DNA of 64,000 nucleotides from Saposhnikovia divaricata (taxonomy: Eukaryota > Streptophyta > Magnoliopsida > Apiales > Apiaceae). The stretch lies in assembly GCA_036435485.1 (NCBI GenBank), contig CM071597.1, forward strand, positions 177,612,147 through 177,676,146, in the 5' to 3' direction. The position numbers and the translations under genes are program-made. Shown piece after piece: positions 1 through 10,804 of the stretch. Numbering within the stretch: position 1 is the first letter of the stretch; every line of letters starts with the position of its first letter. The notes beneath the pieces are model-generated. The model saw nothing but the letters and a program-made list of their open reading frames with translations, was not told the DNA's origin and did no database searches.

Positions 1-2
1 AC

Positions 3-3000
3 CTAAGAGCCCCACCCCGTCAGGCCAAAGAGGCTCCAACCTTCACCCCTCTCAACAGGAGTCCTTCGGCAATCTTGGAGTGCATCCGAAATAGAGACTT
101 TTTCCAGAAACCACCTCCGATGAGAACCCCAGCAGACAAGAGGGATAAAACCCGATTCTGCGCTTATCATGCGAGTGTGGGTCACCACACAGATGAATGC
201 ACTTCATTGAAGTATTTCTTAGAAAGACTCATCAAGAGAGACTTACTAAACGACTATGTACAGCCACGGCGACAGAACGCCCCCCCACCAGAACCTCGTG
301 GTAGAGGACAACCAGCCAGGCATGTCGTAGACATGATCATGGGAGGAGAAAATCCCCCTCCACATAAGAGGGAAATCCTACACTTGGATGCTCAGAAGGC
401 GTTCCGTTGGTCTGAATCGACAATCTCATTCACAGACAAGGACTATCCAGAAGGAGATGAATGTCAGAGTGGCCCTCTCACCGTCCAGTTGGACATAGCA
501 GGTCAAGACGTAAAGAAAGTTCTGATAGACAATGGTTCTTCAGTAGATATCATCTTCCGGCACACTTTGAGAAGGATGATATTGGATGGACAGGTTGAAA
601 ACCAGAGTGCTGAAGACACAAGGGGGCCCCTCTACGGCTTCGGGAATAATGCTGTTCCGATACAAGGTACGATCGACCTACCTACCACCTTTGGTACCTC
701 CCCCCAAGAAGTAACTGCCCTTGTTAGATACTATATAATCGATATTGCTTCTTCGTATAATGTCATAATTGGGAGACCAACCTTGTTCTACCTGGGAGCC
801 ATTATTTCCACTCCACACATGAAAGTAAAGTTTCCAACTCCCGAGGGCACGGGTGCTTTGAAGTCAGACGCTAAAGCGTCGTTACTGTGCTATTCTGCCT
901 CACTCAATCTGGCTCAAACCAATCCTCGTAAAAGGAAGATATTTGAATTTGAAAAAAGGGTCGACTCGGGAAGTGCCTCCAAGGCCCCCAAGTCCGAAGG
1001 AACGCAGGTTCTGTTCATCGAAAACTCTTATCAGCCCAATCCCAGAAACGAAGACCAACACCAAACCTCCCGTCTTCCGAAGGCAGTTCCGGGTGAGCCG
1101 ACTGAACAAGTGGAATTGGTTGTTGGAGACCCTTTGAAATTACTGTCCGTGGGGCAAGGCCTCGAAGAACCCCTGAAAGGAGAGGTCATACAGTTGCTTC
1201 GAGAATATGCTGATGTGTTCGCATGGAAGCCGGAGGATATGCCGGGTCTAGATGAAACCATCTCTCTACATCGCTTGCATCTAGACCCGGGTAAAAAATC
1301 CGTCAAACAAAAAAGACGGAATTTTGCTCCCGAAAGGCAACAAGCTGTGGACGAAGAAATCAGCAAGTTGTTAAAGGCAAACTTCATCTACGAAATCCAA
1401 TTTCCCGAATGGATAGCCAATGTGGTCCTGGTGAAGAAACCCAACGGGAAGTGGAGGGTATGCATAGACTACACGGATCTAAACAGGGCTACACCGAAGG
1501 ACTACTACCCCCTGCCCACCATAGACCATCTTATCGATGCTACGGCGGGATATGTCTTGTTCAGTTTTCTGGATGCATTCTCAGGCTATAATCAAATCAG
1601 CTTAGCTCCGGAAGACAGACCAAAAACCTCCTTCATTACCCATAGGGCTGTGTATGCTTATCGAGTGCTTCCGATGGGATTGATGAATGCAGGGGCAACT
1701 TACCAAAAAGCGATGAACGAGATTTTTTCAACCCAAATTGGGAAAAATCTAGAGGTGTATGTGGATGATGTTATAGTCAAGTCTCAAAGCAGAGAAGCTC
1801 ACCTGGTCGACCTACGGGAAACTTTTGAAAACTTGAGAAGGTCTAACCTCAAGCTTAATCCTTCTAAGTGCACTTTTGGCGTAGCCAGTGGTAAGTTTCT
1901 GGGTCACGTAATTAGCGCCAAGGGAATTGAAGCTAACCCCGACAAGACAAAAGCCATTCTGGACATGCCACCCCCATCCACTCCTAAACATGTACAATCC
2001 CTCAATGGATGTCTGACTTCTCTGCGACGCTTTATATCCAAACTGTCAGAAAAAAGTTTACCATTCTTCGAAGTTTTGAAGGGGGTTAGCAAGTCTCGAC
2101 AAATAGAATGGACAAAATCATGCCAGGAAGCCTTCGAATCTCTAAAAAGGTACCTCGCTTCTCCTCCAGTACTATCCCGTCCAGTCACGGGTGAACCATT
2201 ATACCTATATCTTGCTGTGGCCAACGAAGCCGTAAGCTCATGTCTCATCCGAGAGGAAAATGGAAAGCAGTTACCCATCTACTATGTCAGCCATGTACTC
2301 AGGAATGCAGAGATTCGTTACCCAACCATAGAAAAAATGGTGTATTGTCTCTTACTGGCCAGTCGGAAGCTACGGCCTTATTTCCAAGGACATGATATCA
2401 ATGTTTACACCAACCACCCATTGCGGAAAATACTCCACAAGCCAGACTTATCCGGGAGATTAGTCAACTGGGCGGTTGAACTAAGCCAGTTCAACATCAC
2501 ATATCTACCAAGAGTTTCAATAAAAGGCCAGGCCTTAGCCGATTTCTTAGTTGAATGCTCCGGATTGCCGGATGAAGAGATTGATCCCAACTTGAGTACT
2601 CCCTCACAAAAATTACCCTCTCCTTGGAAGTTGTTCGTCGATGGTTCCACAACAACGGACAGTAGCGGGGCAGGCGTCCTTCTGATAAGCCCTGATGGGT
2701 TTGAGGTACAGCAATCAATCAGATTCGCTTTCCCAACTACAAATAATTGTTCCGAATATGAGGCACTCCTTGCGGGTCTCCGCCTCGCCAAAGCCTTGCA
2801 GATTCGAAACCTTCAAGCATACAGTGATTCACAGTTGGTAGTAAATCAGATTCAAGGTAGTTTTACAACCAAGTCACCAATGCTGGTACAATATCTGACA
2901 GAAACGAAAGAACGCTTGTCACAGTTCGAGGAAGTCACACTCACCGGAATTATGAGGGGGGAGAATCAGAGGGCAGACACTTTGGCAAGGTTGGCTACAG

Positions 3001-4343
3001 CCGAAGAGGCTGAAATGACCACTGCCATCTATCACTCTACCCTAACGGTTCCTTCAGTCAATATGCCTGCGGACGAACACCTACAAGTCATAATGATAAC
3101 CCAGGGCCCTAATTGGATGACTCCGATCCTTCTATATATACAAGAAGGAATCCTTCCCGAAGATAAAAAGGCAGCCCAAAGGCTGAGGGCGAAAGCGGCA
3201 CAATATTCTGTGGTTAACGAATGTCTCTACCGAAGATCCTTCTTGGCACCCCTTCTCAAATGTATAGACTGTCCCGAGTCTGACTATTGCATGTTAGAAG
3301 TTCATGAAGGGATTTGCGGAAGCCATTCGTCGGGAGAAGCATTAGCACACAAAATCCTCAGACAAGGGTATTATTGGCCCACGTTGAGGCAAGATTGCAT
3401 AACCTATGTCAAACAGTGCACTAAGTGCCAACTATTTGCTTCGATTCCCAGACAACCCCCGGTTCTACCTTCCTCTATATTATCTCCGATACCTTTTGAC
3501 GTCTGGGGCATGGACATTGTCGGACCATTTCCTCCAGCCAAAGGAGCCCTGAAGTTTCTCATAGTGGCGGTCGACTACATGACTAAATGGGTAGAGGCCA
3601 AGGCAGTGGCTCATATCACAGCTACTGTGTGTCGAAAGTTCTTTCACGAGGCCGTGGTGACTCGATTCGGAATCCCCAGGGTGTTGATAACTGACAATGG
3701 AAGGCAATTCATTGATGCCGATTTTGAAGACTATCTCTCCGCCTACCTCATTCAACATCGAAGATCTTCTGTAGCATACCCCCAGTCTAATGGCCAGGTT
3801 GAGGTAACCAACCGCAGTCTTCTAAGAAGCCTCCAGAAAAATCTTGAAGAACATAAATCATTGTGGGCCGAAGAGCTCCACAACATCCTGTGGGCTTACA
3901 GAACTGGCAATAGGAAGCCTACAGGGGAAAGTCCTTTCAGACTCACATATGGAACCGAGGCCCTGATACCAGTGGAAATTGGAGAGACTTCTCACCGAGT
4001 GCAAAGTTATGATCAACAGCTTAATGAAATAGGACTTCGAACAAACCTGGATTTGATAGAAGAAAGAAGAGAGAATGCGGTCATCCGCATGGCCACGTAC
4101 AAACAGGCGACGGCCAAATATTTCAAAAAGATCCACCCTCGGCAATTTCAGGAAGGGGACAAAGTGCTACGGTCTACAGCTGTTTCAGACCCATCTCACA
4201 CCAAAAAACTGGACCCTGTATGGGAAGGCCCTTATGTGGTACGAAAAGCTCTTCGGCCAGGTACTTATGTTCTTGCTAGACTCAATGGGGAGATAATCCC
4301 CAACACCTGGCACGCGATCCATCTCAAGAGATTCTTCCCTTAG
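3..4343 (+). CDS. Tat-lineage Gag-Pol polyprotein, 5' partial
   Basis: The frame is open from the window edge to a TAG at 4341-4343 (1446 residues seen), so the true start lies upstream. Order of parts, counting from nt 3: gag tail with FCAYHASVGHHTDEC (nt about 155-205); aspartic protease with DNGSS (residue about 176) instead of the commoner DTG; reverse transcriptase with YVDD (about 585); RNase H (733-833); a second archaeal-type RNase H starting at FVDGST (about 875) with EYEALL and YSDSQLV; integrase with a HHCC finger (1100-1143), a DDE core including TDNGRQF and NGQVEV, and a C-terminal WEGPY segment. It would process, reverse transcribe and integrate the element RNA. No stop or frameshift was seen, so this part is coding-competent. 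Confidence 0.93.
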   Translation, partial: LRAPPRQAKEAPTFTPLNRSPSAILECIRNRDFFQKPPPMRTPADKRDKTRFCAYHASVGHHTDECTSLKYFLERLIKRDLLNDYVQPRRQNAPPPEPRGRGQPARHVVDMIMGGENPPPHKREILHLDAQKAFRWSESTISFTDKDYPEGDECQSGPLTVQLDIAGQDVKKVLIDNGSSVDIIFRHTLRRMILDGQVENQSAEDTRGPLYGFGNNAVPIQGTIDLPTTFGTSPQEVTALVRYYIIDIASSYNVIIGRPTLFYLGAIISTPHMKVKFPTPEGTGALKSDAKASLLCYSASLNLAQTNPRKRKIFEFEKRVDSGSASKAPKSEGTQVLFIENSYQPNPRNEDQHQTSRLPKAVPGEPTEQVELVVGDPLKLLSVGQGLEEPLKGEVIQLLREYADVFAWKPEDMPGLDETISLHRLHLDPGKKSVKQKRRNFAPERQQAVDEEISKLLKANFIYEIQFPEWIANVVLVKKPNGKWRVCIDYTDLNRATPKDYYPLPTIDHLIDATAGYVLFSFLDAFSGYNQISLAPEDRPKTSFITHRAVYAYRVLPMGLMNAGATYQKAMNEIFSTQIGKNLEVYVDDVIVKSQSREAHLVDLRETFENLRRSNLKLNPSKCTFGVASGKFLGHVISAKGIEANPDKTKAILDMPPPSTPKHVQSLNGCLTSLRRFISKLSEKSLPFFEVLKGVSKSRQIEWTKSCQEAFESLKRYLASPPVLSRPVTGEPLYLYLAVANEAVSSCLIREENGKQLPIYYVSHVLRNAEIRYPTIEKMVYCLLLASRKLRPYFQGHDINVYTNHPLRKILHKPDLSGRLVNWAVELSQFNITYLPRVSIKGQALADFLVECSGLPDEEIDPNLSTPSQKLPSPWKLFVDGSTTTDSSGAGVLLISPDGFEVQQSIRFAFPTTNNCSEYEALLAGLRLAKALQIRNLQAYSDSQLVVNQIQGSFTTKSPMLVQYLTETKERLSQFEEVTLTGIMRGENQRADTLARLATAEEAEMTTAIYHSTLTVPSVNMPADEHLQVIMITQGPNWMTPILLYIQEGILPEDKKAAQRLRAKAAQYSVVNECLYRRSFLAPLLKCIDCPESDYCMLEVHEGICGSHSSGEALAHKILRQGYYWPTLRQDCITYVKQCTKCQLFASIPRQPPVLPSSILSPIPFDVWGMDIVGPFPPAKGALKFLIVAVDYMTKWVEAKAVAHITATVCRKFFHEAVVTRFGIPRVLITDNGRQFIDADFEDYLSAYLIQHRRSSVAYPQSNGQVEVTNRSLLRSLQKNLEEHKSLWAEELHNILWAYRTGNRKPTGESPFRLTYGTEALIPVEIGETSHRVQSYDQQLNEIGLRTNLDLIEERRENAVIRMATYKQATAKYFKKIHPRQFQEGDKVLRSTAVSDPSHTKKLDPVWEGPYVVRKALRPGTYVLARLNGEIIPNTWHAIHLKRFFP

Positions 4344-5845
4344 GTACTGTTTCTACCCCATCTACCTTATGCTTTTGCTGTAAAAGAACCCACTAGCAGT
4401 AACTTAAAAGTTACTTATCTTGTTTTGATGTGTACGGAATTATTATATGTATAAATTGTCACTGTGTGTACGTTTTTGGGTACTCGTTTAAATTATTATA
4501 TCGTTTAAATTGGCTATGTTGTATCATATCTGTCAAATATTTCCCTGTCTCCCGAGACCAAAGCCTTATACCTATGAGGCCATGCCTATGTATTTGAGGA
4601 TATCTATAGCCCCCTATTCAAATAGCCAATATGATTAGTTCGAACAGGACTAAAGGCATAGATGGGGCAATCTATTCATTAATGGGCCAACATATGTAGC
4701 CCTATTTAGGCTACGGCATGAATAGATTCTGGTACAACACCTTTTCATTCTTAAGCCAACATATGTAGTTCCAAAGAAACTACGGCATGAATTGGTTCCC
4801 TGGTCAGACAGGAAAAGGCTTATCGCTCAAACTAATACCTAAACGAATATTTGATTATATTGTCCAGATTCGACTTTGTTTATGTCGTCTGAATCTTGTT
4901 CTAAAATTATTATACTATCTGGAATCCCTTTCTTCCTCCGGAGAAAAAACAGCGAGAAATGAACGAATGACTTACGATATCTACATTTTCCTGAAAGATT
5001 ATACTCAGGCATAACTGGCGGTTCAAATATGATCCCTACAGGGCTACAGAATTTAAAAGCCTTCGGCTACGGCTCTAGCCATGCCTTCCTCATAAAAGGA
5101 TGTGTTTTAACCCTTTCATTCAACGGGAAAAACCCTACCCATATCAATTAAAAAACTCGAAAGTAGAACTTTGATTATATTGTCCAGATTCTGCATTATG
5201 TAAATTATCCAGATTTTGTATGTTCGATAAATGATTCACCCAAACTCTATGTTGTTTTCAGAAAAAACTAAAACGAGAATCAACACATGACTTAGCATGC
5301 CCACTTATAGAATTTAAAGGCCTTCGGCTACGGCCCTAGCCGTGTTTTAACCTTTTCATTCAAAAGCCTACAAATATAACCATTACGTATTGAATTTTGC
5401 ATAATTTTAATTCTTTCTATGTAATATCATTTCGCAAACATCTCTTCATCCAAAGGTATTCAAACAACTACGGCCACATAGCTAAGGTGCAAATAGCCAG
5501 AATATTCGCTTCGATTATGGCAACCTGTGCCTGCATCCAATTACCTACAGCATCGATTACTAGTATAACCCACTCACTCATTTCCCTCATAATGAAGTTT
5601 CAGGCAAAATTATATTAGAACATAATCGAATTAACTGTGTGCTTAGGATAAATCATACAGTTAATACAATTATTAAATGTATTAACTGACCTTCTCCAGG
5701 CCAGGAACAATGCAAAATAAATCAACAAAAAGAAAGGCAAAAAGTAAAAAAAAAAAACCGGACCATTATTCATTCATAATTAAAAAACAAGATACAAATT
5801 TTTTCAAAATAAAAACATAAAAATTCCCCCTCCAACTCCAACCAG
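4344..5845. repeat. Tat post-pol spacer with degenerate direct repeats
   Basis: No credible gene. A block is repeated in diverged form: TTGATTATATTGTCCAGATT at 4851 recurs at 5171, and ATTTAAA(A/G)GCCTTCGGCTACGGC at about 5051 recurs at 5312. A shorter unit containing CCAACATATGTAG recurs at 4688 and 4757. Repeats between integrase and the 3' LTR are common in Tat elements. The short plus-strand frames here (4787, 5397) show no domain and are not called. Confidence 0.6.
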
Positions 5846-6091
5846 CTATGCAACCTGTGCAATAGAGCTGGAAGAGGAACCTGCATCTCCACCCCCGTTA
5901 TCACCATCCTTCTTCTTCTTCTCCGCCATCTTCTGAGCTTCCTCCTGGGCTTCTTTTCGCTTAGCCAACGCCTCCTCGATCTTGCGGAAGATCTCTGGAA
6001 AGTCAGCTACAGATTCTGGCCCATCAAAAACAAGCCCATCCACGATCACTTTATTTTCCTCCCAGAGATAGATCAAATTTTTTGGATCCAT
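5846..6091 (-). CDS. Antisense 81-residue acidic/lysine-rich ORF within Tat element
   Basis: The ATG is at 6091 and the stop at 5846. The protein begins MDPKNLIYLWEENK, has a charged helical middle (EEALAKRKEAQEEAQKMAEKKKK) and a Gly/Ser tail; no known domain was recognised. A TATA box (TATAAATA, 6166-6159 read on minus) lies about 70 bp upstream of the ATG, which favours a transcribed unit over a chance ORF. It lies downstream of, and in the same orientation as, the larger antisense gene at 6634-9406, so it could also be a last exon or a separate gene. Its function is unknown. Confidence 0.45.
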   Translation of the reverse strand: MDPKNLIYLWEENKVIVDGLVFDGPESVADFPEIFRKIEEALAKRKEAQEEAQKMAEKKKKDGDNGGGDAGSSSSSIAQVA

Positions 6092-6158
6092 GTAAAAGAA
6101 GACAAAGGAAATTATGATTCAGGAGAAAAGGATGAAGATGCTAATGAACAAAGGGTGA

Positions 6159-6166
6159 TATTTATA
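6159..6166 (-). promoter_or_regulatory. TATA box upstream of antisense 81-residue ORF
   Basis: On the minus strand the sequence reads CTTATAAATATCACCC, a good plant TATA match. It sits about 68-75 bp upstream of the ATG at 6091. Confidence 0.45.
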
Positions 6167-6633
6167 AGAGAAAAAGGAGTTATGAGACGGGTCAAAAGAC
6201 CAAACGTTCCATACTCCCCATGACCCTTGGAAACCTGCAACAGCATTAAAACCAAAGTCAAAGTGCGGGGACCCAAGACTTGACCGTCAAAATTACAAAA
6301 CCCAAAAAGCAAGAAAGATGCAAGGCTACGGCTAACAAGCACTATTCAAATAAACACTCTCTACACCCAGGGTTTCATCAACATCTACGGCCCATGTCAC
6401 AAACAGGATCACCATGCAACCTAAAGGATGCATACTGTTTGGGGAAGGCAAAACCCCCAATCATCCATCATAAAATTAAGTGCAAAAAATGAGGAACCCA
6501 CAGAAAAAGCAAGAATTAGCATAAAAAGGACTAATCCACAAAATAAAAATTTCAAGTTACGCCCTTTAGGCTTACAGTGAGATAATAAGGAAAAGTACTT
6601 CAAAACAAAACATCACAAGCATAAGACCGCCAC

Positions 6634-9406
6634 CTAGACGGCTGCAACATCATCCATCTTCTCGGGATCAACCCTAGGTTCTTCAACAGGTTGCCCATCC
6701 CCACCAGCTTCAACCGTATTCTTCTCAGCCCCCATGGCTACCGCTACGGTATCCCCGTCATCCCCTTCTCGAGTTTCTTGGACTTTGGCCAACTCCGCCT
6801 CCCGAAAACACTCGACAGAATGCACCTTGAGATCAATGGCATTCCCCACGCCAACAAAACCCAGACAATCATTAAAACCCATCTCGTGATAAATCCCCGC
6901 TTCGACTTCTACATCTTCTCTGAAAGCGGCTGATTCCTTATACTTTTTCACGCAATCATCGTAGGTAATGCAAGCCTCTTGCTCCACCTTCTCTAAGGTT
7001 TTAGTCATCTCACTTAGAGCCGTTTCCTTATCCATGAAAGCTTTCTTCAGCAAATCAATTTCGAGTCGCAGATTAGCACACGTCCCCATCTCCGTCTTCA
7101 GATGACTTTGAGCTTCGGCCAACTGTTTAATGACCTCGCCACGAGCTTTTCTCTCACTTTTTAATTCCTGGCTCGCACCATTCAACTGGGCCTTAACCTT
7201 TTCAGCCGTTCCCCAAGCCTCTGTCTTAGCCTTCCTCTCCAAGCTTGCCTTCTCAGACTCTAAACTCGCTTGACGCTTATTGTAAAGCATCCTCTCCATC
7301 GCATCCATGAAATAACTCCCAAACTGGAAGACAGATGAAGAAGTCATCATAACAATACCGACAAAACTAAATAAGAAGAAACGAAAAGGATCAAACGAAG
7401 AAGTTCAAAAAGAAACCTTACCTTCCCCAACATTTCCTTTGCGTTCCCCAACACCTCTTCATCGTCCATCCTTACCAACCGAGCTTTGTCTGGAGACAAA
7501 GAAAAGGCATCAAGGGCCCCCAAAGGACCTTTTCCTTGGACCTCTTCGCCAAGCCATCCTTCACCGGTCCGGAAGCGGATCATAGTGTACCCTTCGACCC
7601 CTCCGATGGAAAGGACACGTTTCACCCCTTCGAATTGCCCTGATCCAGAAGCGCCTGCCACCAATTCTGTAGGAATCCCCCTAGATTCCCGAATATGCGT
7701 AGGGAGGACTTCCTCAACCTCACTGTCGCTGTTGGGTCCGTCTCTGGAATCAAGCCCAGCCCCACTGACCTTCTGTTTCTTTCTTAGGACCAGCTGGCCC
7801 GACTCTGAACCCCTCTTTCCAGACTTGGTCACTGGCACAGTAACCGTAGCCTCCGCTTGAACGTTCGCATCCACGGCAACACCAACGTTCCCTACGGACG
7901 CTTCAGCCACTTGAGTACTGTCCCCTTCACTCTGTTTACTTTCACTGTTCTTCGCTAAGGCCCGTTTTTGAGCCAAGAAAAGAATTCGACTCTTATTCAT
8001 GCCTGGGCGAATAGGAAGGTCCTCCAGCAGAACTAAGAGGAAATAAGAAAGAAAAGTTTAATCAGATAAAGTCAGAAAATAATCGACAAAAGCAAAACAC
8101 CAAAGAATAATTCAAAAGAAATTCATAAGTGAATCCCTAAATTGTATTCAACAGATAACAAAAGAACAAAGCCAGTTAGATCCTCACGATTATGCTCAAT
8201 CAAGAAAGAAACATTAAAGAAAGTCTTGTCTTTCCACAAACCCTCAGCCTTTTCCCCTGCAAATTTTATGGCTTCCCCCATTTCTTCGGGTTGCAAGTGT
8301 TCAACCCTTCGGACAGCCCCTGTGACCCCATCATTCTTACGATACTCCGGGAGATACCCCAAATCCCCCCCTCGGACAAAGACAAACTCCCCGTGCCAGC
8401 CCTTGTTGGTAGAAGGACCCTCCACCAACGATCCCCCTAAGGCTTTGCCCTCTTTCCAATGAAGCTCAAACAGGGGAACGTACGTCCGGGAAGCTTGCAA
8501 CTTATGCAGAGACCAAAACAAGGAGAGGGTAGGTTCCCTCCCCAACTCCGTACATCTAGCAATGAAGGCACAAATTTTCCTAATAGAGTTAGGACCCAAC
8601 TGACCCAGACCCAACCTCAAATCTTTCAGGAGAGTATGAAAGAATCTGTGCATCGGCAACCGCAGTCCTGCCCTGAAATGCTCTAAAGGAATCCCCACCC
8701 ATAGATCGCCTCCTCGATGGTATATAAATTCACCCTCCTCCGGCATCCTTATCTCATACTCCTCGGGAATCTGAAAAGCATACCTCACCGCCCACAAATA
8801 GTCCCTATCAAAGGTGCACCGTTTGTTAATGTATTCCAAACTCCCCAGCTGACCCTTAAGAACGTCGTCAGGGATTTTCGCCTCCCCTGCTCTGTGATAA
8901 CATCCTTTCCCATAGACCTTGAAATAGAGTTTCCTATCAAAGTCCGGAGGGGTGTTCACAAATTTATCTGTAGTGTCTAACCATCCCTCTTCCGAACCGA
9001 GACAACTTCTAGTGGGAATCCTAAGCTCTTTAACTATCTTCTTCTTGCCCTTATCCTTAGCAATACCCACTAGAGACCCCTTTCCCACTTGTGGTGTCTC
9101 GGCACCCTTGGTTACCTTCTCCTTCCCCTTAGGCGACTTTCCCTTATTCAGAAATCCCTTTTTCATACCCCCTATCGCCATAACCTCCCTAGGTTTCTTC
9201 TGAACGACAACCGACTTCCCAGCAGGGATCCTCCATGCCAGAGGTCTATCCGAACTGCCCTCCGTGGAAGACCCCTCACTTGGGCTGGAAGTTTCAGTCC
9301 AGCTCCCAAAACCCCCTATGTCCCCAGATCCAGATAACTGCTCATTGTCTGAATCTGTAGCGCTCTCATCCTCCTGGATACCCGTGTCTCTCTTTCTCTT
9401 GGTCAT
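6634..9406 (-). CDS. Antisense three-exon gene inside Tat element (putative gypsy-type transposon protein), 839 residues
   Basis: Coding exons read on the minus strand: 9406-8188 (ATG MTKRKRD), 8032-7422 and 7323-6634 (stop). Introns are GT-AG: donor AATC|GTGAGG to acceptor CTCTTAG|TTCTGC, and GGGAAG|GTAAGG to CTTCCAG|TTTGGG. Exon lengths 1219, 611 and 690 bp restore one frame, which three unrelated ORFs would rarely do. A 5'UTR intron is also likely (donor CAG|GTACG at 9624/9623, acceptor TTTAG at 9414). Exon 1 encodes a globular region resembling the plant 'putative gypsy type transposon' family (FIARCTELGREPTLSLFWSL, then a WHGEF segment). Exon 2 is low-complexity and basic. Exon 3 is a long Glu/Lys/Ala coiled coil. 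Additional ORFs between integrase and 3' LTR, some antisense, are described for Tat elements. The function is unknown; a DNA-binding or structural role would be speculation. Confidence 0.75.
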
Positions 9407-9722
9407 CTCTTCACTAAACAAGAAGAATCACAGAAATGGGAATCACTAAAAACCTTAATCTAACGATTACTCAGTCTAAAGAGTCCCCAAAGAAAAAAAA
9501 AAAAAAAAAAATCGCAAACCCAAATCGAAAGTGACAACCGAATCCTTTCCCCCTCTATACTACTGAAACAAGGAGAAATGCACATATATTGAAGAAAGAA
9601 AGAGAAAGAAATAAAGGGCGTACCTGTTTTCGCTCTTGCTAAACACTCCTCGTGATATCTTTTCGGACAACTTGATCACTTAAGAAAAATGGGATGAAGA
9701 GAAGTTAGAAAGATGTGAAGAG

Positions 9723-9730
9723 ATTTATAT
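9723..9730 (-). promoter_or_regulatory. TATA box for antisense gene in Tat element
   Basis: The minus strand reads TTTTTACATATAAATCTCTTC, a canonical plant TATA. It is about 100 bp upstream of the inferred 5'UTR donor at 9623 and 320 bp upstream of the ATG at 9406. The antisense gene therefore seems to carry its own promoter. Confidence 0.55.
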
Positions 9731-10440
9731 GTAAAAATTGGGTTAGACACGTGTATAGAAATAACCCACGGTGTGTATAACTACCCAATAAATCAAACGG
9801 ACCCTGTTTTCTAGGAAAAGTTGAAACAAAAGTAGGGGTCCACCATTACTTCGATAACCGCATTCGGCCGTGGGTCCCCCACGTCACCATTACGTGGAAA
9901 AAATTTTCCCGCCTTTTCCGACTAAGAAACAGAGCTCAACAAGAGAAAACGGTTTCCTAAAGAAAACCCTATCTCTCGTGGGGCAAATGATGGACAAAAT
10001 AACCCCAGCCCTACGGCTCAGGCCGAAGCCAAAAGAACGACACCCCAGACCAGCTACAACCGTAGCGCCCCTACGGGGCTACGGTTTAAGGTCGACCATA
10101 TGGGCGTAGATCCCAATGGCGAGTCTTCAGACATGTGTCCTACCTTTATCCACCTGTCCCGACGCATAACCCCTTAGCTTCACCCCGTCACCTATTCTAC
10201 CCCTACCAAACGAACAGATGGCCTGACAGCTCCAGCTCATTGGCTATCCTACTTCCAGGAGATCAACGGCGGGGGCATAACGGAGGAACAGAAAGAAAAC
10301 ACGTGGCCAATAAATGGGCTATATATAGAGAGGAGAGACCAACGAAAAAAGGGTTACAAAATAATACACACACACACACACACCACCATCTAAATCTTCT
10401 GATGATCGCTACGGATCAAAGCTAGAATATCTGTAGGCCA
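9731..10440 (+). repeat. Probable 3' LTR region of the Tat element
   Basis: The region is GC-richer than its right flank and carries sense-strand promoter signals: a G-box CACGTG (10300-10305), CCAAT (10307) and TATATATAG (10320). A (CA)n run follows at 10365-10384, then the last CTACGG at 10409. The LTR start could not be fixed, because the 5' LTR is outside the window and no clear TG next to a polypurine tract was seen. Short ORFs here are not supported as genes. Confidence 0.45.
10300..10328 (+). promoter_or_regulatory. Putative LTR promoter: G-box, CCAAT and TATA
   Basis: CACGTG at 10300, GGCCAATAAA at 10305 and CTATATATAG at 10319 occur in the order and spacing of a pol II promoter. They fit the sense LTR promoter of the Tat element. 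Confidence 0.45.
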
Positions 10441-10804
10441 TCACGTGACATTTTATATAACATTTAACAAATACATCAGAAGCATACAGTTTAGTTTAAC
10501 CAAATGGTTCAGAAAAGTAAATTAAAAGTAATAATCAAGCAGAAATTATACGAATCCCAAGAATAATCAAATTTTATTCTCAAGAAAGAAGTACATAATA
10601 TGTTTAGCACGAGATATAAATAGTGTGTAATAATCCTAATGGCCAAAGTACTAAACCCCAAAATAACCGGGTCCCAACGAATAAAACCATATATAACAAT
10701 TCTATATATAATATATAAAATATCAGGACTGATCCCCATCACCAAAGAACACTAGCTACAAATTTATCAACTATCTCGAGCAGATTTTTATTGTTCAACT
10801 TAAT
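10441..10804. other. AT-rich 3' flank of the aquaporin gene
   Basis: No coding signal. It probably holds the 3'UTR and polyadenylation region of the minus-strand NIP gene. The 78-residue minus frame at 10509-10745 has no domain. Confidence 0.4.

Larger units (their letters stand above)
1..10440 (+). mobile_element. Ty3/gypsy LTR retrotransposon, Tat lineage, 5' end outside window
   Basis: The 5' LTR, primer-binding site and most of gag lie upstream of the window. What remains is gag end, protease, reverse transcriptase, RNase H, a second archaeal-like RNase H and integrase in one plus-strand frame, then about 6 kb of post-pol sequence holding two antisense coding units. A second RNase H, the gag zinc-finger-like C-H-H-C segment and a long post-pol region with extra ORFs are known traits of the Tat/Ogre/Retand group. 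The hexamer CTACGG recurs from 4.7 kb to 10.41 kb, so the element probably reaches at least 10414. The right terminus is set near 10440, where AT-rich host-like DNA begins; no TSD could be checked. Confidence 0.85.

Noticed and set aside
7486..9449. Plus-strand ORFs in the Tat post-pol region
   Set aside because: The minus-strand set joins by splicing, has ATG, TATA and recognisable wording; the plus frames are complementary by-products.
1..10440. Endogenous pararetrovirus
   Set aside because: Integrase with HHCC and DDE, second RNase H and gypsy gene order are present, with no movement or coat protein, so this is an LTR retrotransposon.
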